Below are positions 60,959-64,000 of a DNA stretch of 64,000 nt, piece after piece (the first letter of the stretch is position 1; each line of letters begins with the position of its first letter). The notes beneath the pieces were generated by a model. The model ran no database searches, had not been told where the DNA came from, and was given only the letters and a program-made list of their open reading frames with translations. This stretch comes from Gammaproteobacteria bacterium (lineage in GTDB: Bacteria > Pseudomonadota > Gammaproteobacteria > GCA-001735895), in NCBI GenBank assembly GCA_024225395.1, contig JAAEMR010000105.1:1-64000 (forward strand), written 5' to 3'. The translations under genes were made by a program, and so were the position numbers.

Positions 60959-62824
60959 ATGGCATTACTTCAAATTTCAGAACCGGGGCAAACAACGGCT
61001 CCTCATCAGCGCAACTACGCCGCAGGTATAGATCTAGGTACAACTAATTCACTGGTTGCTATTAACCGCAGTGGACAGGTAGAAACCCTTCCAGATAATG
61101 ATAATAACCACTTATTACCTTCGGTTGTTCATTATGCTGAAAATGACATTATTGTGGGCCATGCTGCCCAGAATTTACAGGCTGCTGACCCGCTGAACAC
61201 CTTATCTTCGGTCAAAAGAATTATGGGTCGTGGCATTGAAGACGTAAAAAGCCTGGGAAATGTACTTCCCTATGAATTTGATGGTAACAATGATTCGGCT
61301 GTACCACGCATTATGACTCGCCAGAAAAGTGTCAGTGCTATTGAAGTTTCAGCAGAAATTTTGAGTGTTTTATCCAATCGAGCTGAACAGACCATGGGTG
61401 AAGCTTTATCCGGTGTGGTAATTACCGTTCCTGCCTATTTTGATGATGCCCAACGTCAGGCTACCCGTGATGCCGCGAAACTTGCGGACTTAAATGTCTA
61501 CCGATTATTAAATGAACCCACTGCCGCTGCAGTTGCTTACGGACTCGATCAGCAGGCTGAGGGCATGATTGCAGTTTATGACCTGGGTGGCGGTACGTTT
61601 GATATTTCTATTCTTAATTTAACCAGGGGCGTTTTCGAAGTTTTAGCGACTGGTGGTAACAGTTCTCTGGGCGGTGATGATATGGATCATGCCATTGCCG
61701 AGTGGCTTATTGAGCAGGCTGAAATAAAGGCTATTGATGCTAAGGTGATACGAAACCTTCTTATCGCTTCGCGCAAAGCCAAAGAAGATCTGACACAGCA
61801 GGAATCAACACTAATTGATCTTCCACAGCTGGGTTTTTCATTGACGCTGGATAGAACTCAGTTTAATCATTTAGTTGAAGATCTGGTTAATAAAACCCTG
61901 ATGTCCTGCCGACGTGCTTTACGCGATGCAAAAATTGAGAAAGAAGAGATCAATAATGTCGTGATGGTGGGTGGATCAACTCGCGTACCGCTGGTGGTTG
62001 ATCAGGTGGGTAAGTTTTTTAATTGCACTCCGCTGACCGACCTGGATCCAGATCGTGTTGTCGCTATCGGAGCCGCCTTGCAGGCCGATGTGCTTGCCGG
62101 TAATAAACCCGATCAGGAATTGCTACTACTTGATGTGCTGCCACTTTCATTATGCATTGAAACCATGGGTGGTTTAAGCGAAAAAATTATCTCGCGTAAT
62201 ACTCCTATACCCGTTGCCAGGGCGCAGGAATTTACCACCTTCAAAGATGGCCAGACAGCGATGGCAATTCATGTGGTTCAGGGTGAAAGAGAGCTGGTTT
62301 CAGATTGTCGTTCACTGGCGCACTTCGAACTGCGTGGCATTCCTCCGATGACTGCTGGCGCTGCACGCATCAAGGTGACTTATCAGGTGGATGCGGACGG
62401 ATTGATGTCTGTCATGGCAGAAGAGTTAAGCAGCGGGGTCAAAGCCGATATTGTGATCAAGCCTTCTTATGGTTTGACCGATGGTGAAATAGAAACCATG
62501 TTGCGTGATTCGATGAGTCATGCAAAAGAGGATATTGATGCCAGGATGCGGGCGGAACAGCAGGTTGAAGCTCAAAGAGTTATTGAAGCTATCGATTCAG
62601 CACTGACTAAAGATGGTCATGATCTGCTGAATGACAATGAGTTTAAGGCGATTACTGTCGCCAGAAACGAGTTGGAGAAAGTGCTTCAGTCAGCCACTAC
62701 GGAAGAGTTAAAGGTTGCGATTAAATCTATTGAAGTCATTAGTGAAGAATACGTGGCTAAACGAATGAATGCGAGTGTGCAAAAAGTACTCTCGGGTAAA
62801 AATATTAACGAGGTAGAGGTTTAA
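60959..62824 (+). CDS. hscA: HscA, Hsp70 chaperone of Fe-S assembly
   Basis: 621 residues, HscA branch of Hsp70. ATPase motifs [25 protein letters not shown] and [11 protein letters not shown]; substrate domain with [14 protein letters not shown]. Works with HscB and releases clusters from IscU in canonical systems. It lies 37 bp after hscB and 1 bp before fdx. Confidence 0.95.
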   Translation: MALLQISEPGQTTAPHQRNYAAGIDLGTTNSLVAINRSGQVETLPDNDNNHLLPSVVHYAENDIIVGHAAQNLQAADPLNTLSSVKRIMGRGIEDVKSLGNVLPYEFDGNNDSAVPRIMTRQKSVSAIEVSAEILSVLSNRAEQTMGEALSGVVITVPAYFDDAQRQATRDAAKLADLNVYRLLNEPTAAAVAYGLDQQAEGMIAVYDLGGGTFDISILNLTRGVFEVLATGGNSSLGGDDMDHAIAEWLIEQAEIKAIDAKVIRNLLIASRKAKEDLTQQESTLIDLPQLGFSLTLDRTQFNHLVEDLVNKTLMSCRRALRDAKIEKEEINNVVMVGGSTRVPLVVDQVGKFFNCTPLTDLDPDRVVAIGAALQADVLAGNKPDQELLLLDVLPLSLCIETMGGLSEKIISRNTPIPVARAQEFTTFKDGQTAMAIHVVQGERELVSDCRSLAHFELRGIPPMTAGAARIKVTYQVDADGLMSVMAEELSSGVKADIVIKPSYGLTDGEIETMLRDSMSHAKEDIDARMRAEQQVEAQRVIEAIDSALTKDGHDLLNDNEFKAITVARNELEKVLQSATTEELKVAIKSIEVISEEYVAKRMNASVQKVLSGKNINEVEV

Positions 62825-62825
62825 C

Positions 62826-63164
62826 ATGCCCCAGATAATTGTTCTTCCCCATGAAGAAATTTGCCCGGAAGGGGCTGTCTTAAATGCAGAGCAGGGAATC
62901 AGCATTTGTGATGCTTTGTTGGAAAACGGTATTGAAATTGAACATGCCTGCGAAAAATCCTGCGCCTGTACCACCTGTCACGTTATTGTTCGTGAGGGAT
63001 TCGACTCTTTGGAAGAGTCGGATGAAAATGAAGATGATTACCTGGACAAAGCCTGGGGACTGGAGCCTGAATCAAGACTAAGTTGTCAGGCCATGCTCGC
63101 TGCAGAAGATCTGGTTATTGAAATACCGAAATATACGATCAATATGGTGTCTGAGCACCACTAG
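62826..63164 (+). CDS. fdx: [2Fe-2S] ferredoxin of the isc operon
   Basis: 112 residues, adrenodoxin/Isc type. Ligand cysteines: C-E-K-S-C-A-C-T-T-C pattern (ACEKSCACTTCHVIV) and the distal SRLSCQAML. Donates electrons for cluster assembly. No iscX follows; its 3' end overlaps the convergent EAL gene by 26 bp. Confidence 0.95.
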   Translation: MPQIIVLPHEEICPEGAVLNAEQGISICDALLENGIEIEHACEKSCACTTCHVIVREGFDSLEESDENEDDYLDKAWGLEPESRLSCQAMLAAEDLVIEIPKYTINMVSEHH

Positions 63165-64000
63165 GTTGCTGCTGACTATAGGGTTTATTATAATCAGACG
63201 GACTCTTCAAAGATGTCATATAACTGGAGCAATATTGCTCCAGCTCAGAATATTGAATGCCTTTTGAATAAAAATATCCCTGCTGGATATCACAGTTAAA
63301 ATCTGAAAGTAGCTCCCCTTGCTCCAGTGATTCAATTCCTTCAGCCACTATTTTTAATCCAAGATTTTTGGCAATATTCAAGATGTTTATAACCATTGAT
63401 CTATCCTGGTGGTTATCCACTATGTGATCAATAAAGCTCTTGTCAATTTTCAGCTCGTCGATGGGCAGTTTCTTTAACATACTTAAGGATGAGAAACCGG
63501 TACCAAAATCATCCAGAGAAATTTTAATTCCTAAGGCTCTTATTTCCTGAAACAGAGGCAGCATATATTCAAAATCATCGATGAAAATGCTTTCTGTGAT
63601 TTCCAGGGTTAGCTGTTTCGATGGAAATTTATGAGTGACTAGCGAAGATTTCAACCTGTCGAGAAAACCTAGCTCCAGGAATTGTCTTACAGAAATATTG
63701 ATAGAAAGCTGAAGATCGTAATTGTCATTCGTGTTGCTAAGCCGGGCAATGTCCTGAATTGACTGGTCGATAATAAAATGTCCCAGTTCGAGAATGAAAC
63801 CGCTATCTTCAGCGATGGGAATGAATTTATCCGGAGGAATGAAACCCTGTTCAGGATTATTCCAGCGTATCAGGGATTCAACGCCATACAGGGCTCCTTT
63901 ACTGGCAATTTGTGGTTGATAAACCATGTGAAACTCATGTTGTCTTAGCCCGGTATGTAATGCCTGCTCGATTTGGGATTTAAAGGAAATTTGATCCTTG
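63139..64000 (-). CDS. EAL-domain c-di-GMP phosphodiesterase, 5' end beyond window
   Basis: Partial. Coding extends past 64000: the frame is open up to the end and reads QIEQALHTGLRQHEFHMVYQP before the internal ATG at 63927. Motifs: ESLIRW (E-x-L-x-R), NIS, EITES, LDDFGTGFSSL, KIDKSFI, AEGIES and QGYFYSKG, all present, so the phosphodiesterase is likely active. Such domains usually follow GGDEF/PAS domains, which would lie outside. Ends with a polar tail. Confidence 0.9.
   Translation of the reverse strand, partial: KDQISFKSQIEQALHTGLRQHEFHMVYQPQIASKGALYGVESLIRWNNPEQGFIPPDKFIPIAEDSGFILELGHFIIDQSIQDIARLSNTNDNYDLQLSINISVRQFLELGFLDRLKSSLVTHKFPSKQLTLEITESIFIDDFEYMLPLFQEIRALGIKISLDDFGTGFSSLSMLKKLPIDELKIDKSFIDHIVDNHQDRSMVINILNIAKNLGLKIVAEGIESLEQGELLSDFNCDIQQGYFYSKGIQYSELEQYCSSYMTSLKSPSDYNKPYSQQQPSGAQTPY

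Overview
The window (about 44% G+C by eye) looks like chromosome of a chemolithoautotrophic, probably sulfur-oxidising gammaproteobacterium. The main evidence is a form IA RuBisCO operon with cbbQ/cbbO activase genes and a divergent cbbR, an isc operon with hscBA-fdx, a Cpx-like system, many c-type cytochromes and a PEP-CTERM protein. There is no rRNA, tRNA, CRISPR array, IS element or phage gene, so a species cannot be named.

Layout. (1) 26-663: PEP-CTERM secreted protein with its terminator. (2) 988-12664, minus strand: a 14-gene operon coding for a membrane-bound Mrp/complex I-like respiratory complex. Its order (mrpE, F, G, mbhD-type, mrpB, mrpC, two antiporter-like subunits, NuoH, B, C, D, I-like) matches, from memory, the archaeal mbx/mbs operon. 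The last Fe-S subunit is fused to a GltD-type FAD/NAD(P) oxidoreductase, and a rubrerythrin-like protein follows. (3) 12947-16426: a DUF2130 protein and an M3 metallopeptidase lipoprotein. (4) 16916-21446, minus: pyruvate-type 2-oxoacid:ferredoxin oxidoreductase (porG-porA-porB) with a second GltD-ferredoxin protein. (5) 21693-26014, plus: NapF-like ferredoxin, a nine-haem cytochrome c/b fusion, a dihaem cytochrome and an ankyrin protein. An FNR-type box with identical half-sites lies upstream of both regions 2 and 4/5.

(6) 26252-45441 is the most unusual part: two divergent transcription units around a shared control region at 39493-39860. Leftward run a HEAT-repeat protein, a cupredoxin, a 42-residue membrane peptide, a double universal-stress protein with five PCP_red-like repeats, a radical SAM protein ending in the same PCP_red-like module, a HemY-type oxidase, a small membrane protein, a Cache-PAS histidine kinase and an NtrC-family sigma-54 activator. 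Rightward run two tiny membrane proteins, a CydA-like haem protein without CydB, a dihaem cytochrome c, and a trihaem cytochrome c with an ethylbenzene-dehydrogenase-type haem-b domain. Both sides have sigma-54-type -24/-12 promoters with dyads between them that could be enhancers, so the linked kinase/activator pair is the natural candidate regulator.

(7) 45665-46494: a small secreted protein and a rhodanese lipoprotein. (8) 46887-55423: the Calvin-cycle region (cbbL, cbbS, a 103-residue unknown, cbbQ, cbbO, a 122-residue unknown, and a class II aldolase fused to a Dabb domain). (9) 55796-58306: Spy/CpxP-like protein with an OmpR-type regulator and kinase. (10) 58396-63164: isc operon without iscU, whose IscR lacks most [2Fe-2S] ligands although two type-1-like IscR boxes precede it. 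(11) 63139-64000: EAL-domain protein cut by the window end.

How the parts may fit (inference): the Calvin cycle fixes carbon. POR and the mbx-like complex would exchange electrons among 2-oxoacids, ferredoxin, NAD(P)H and the membrane. The CydA-like/cytochrome unit would be a separate quinol-to-cytochrome c branch made under sigma-54 control.
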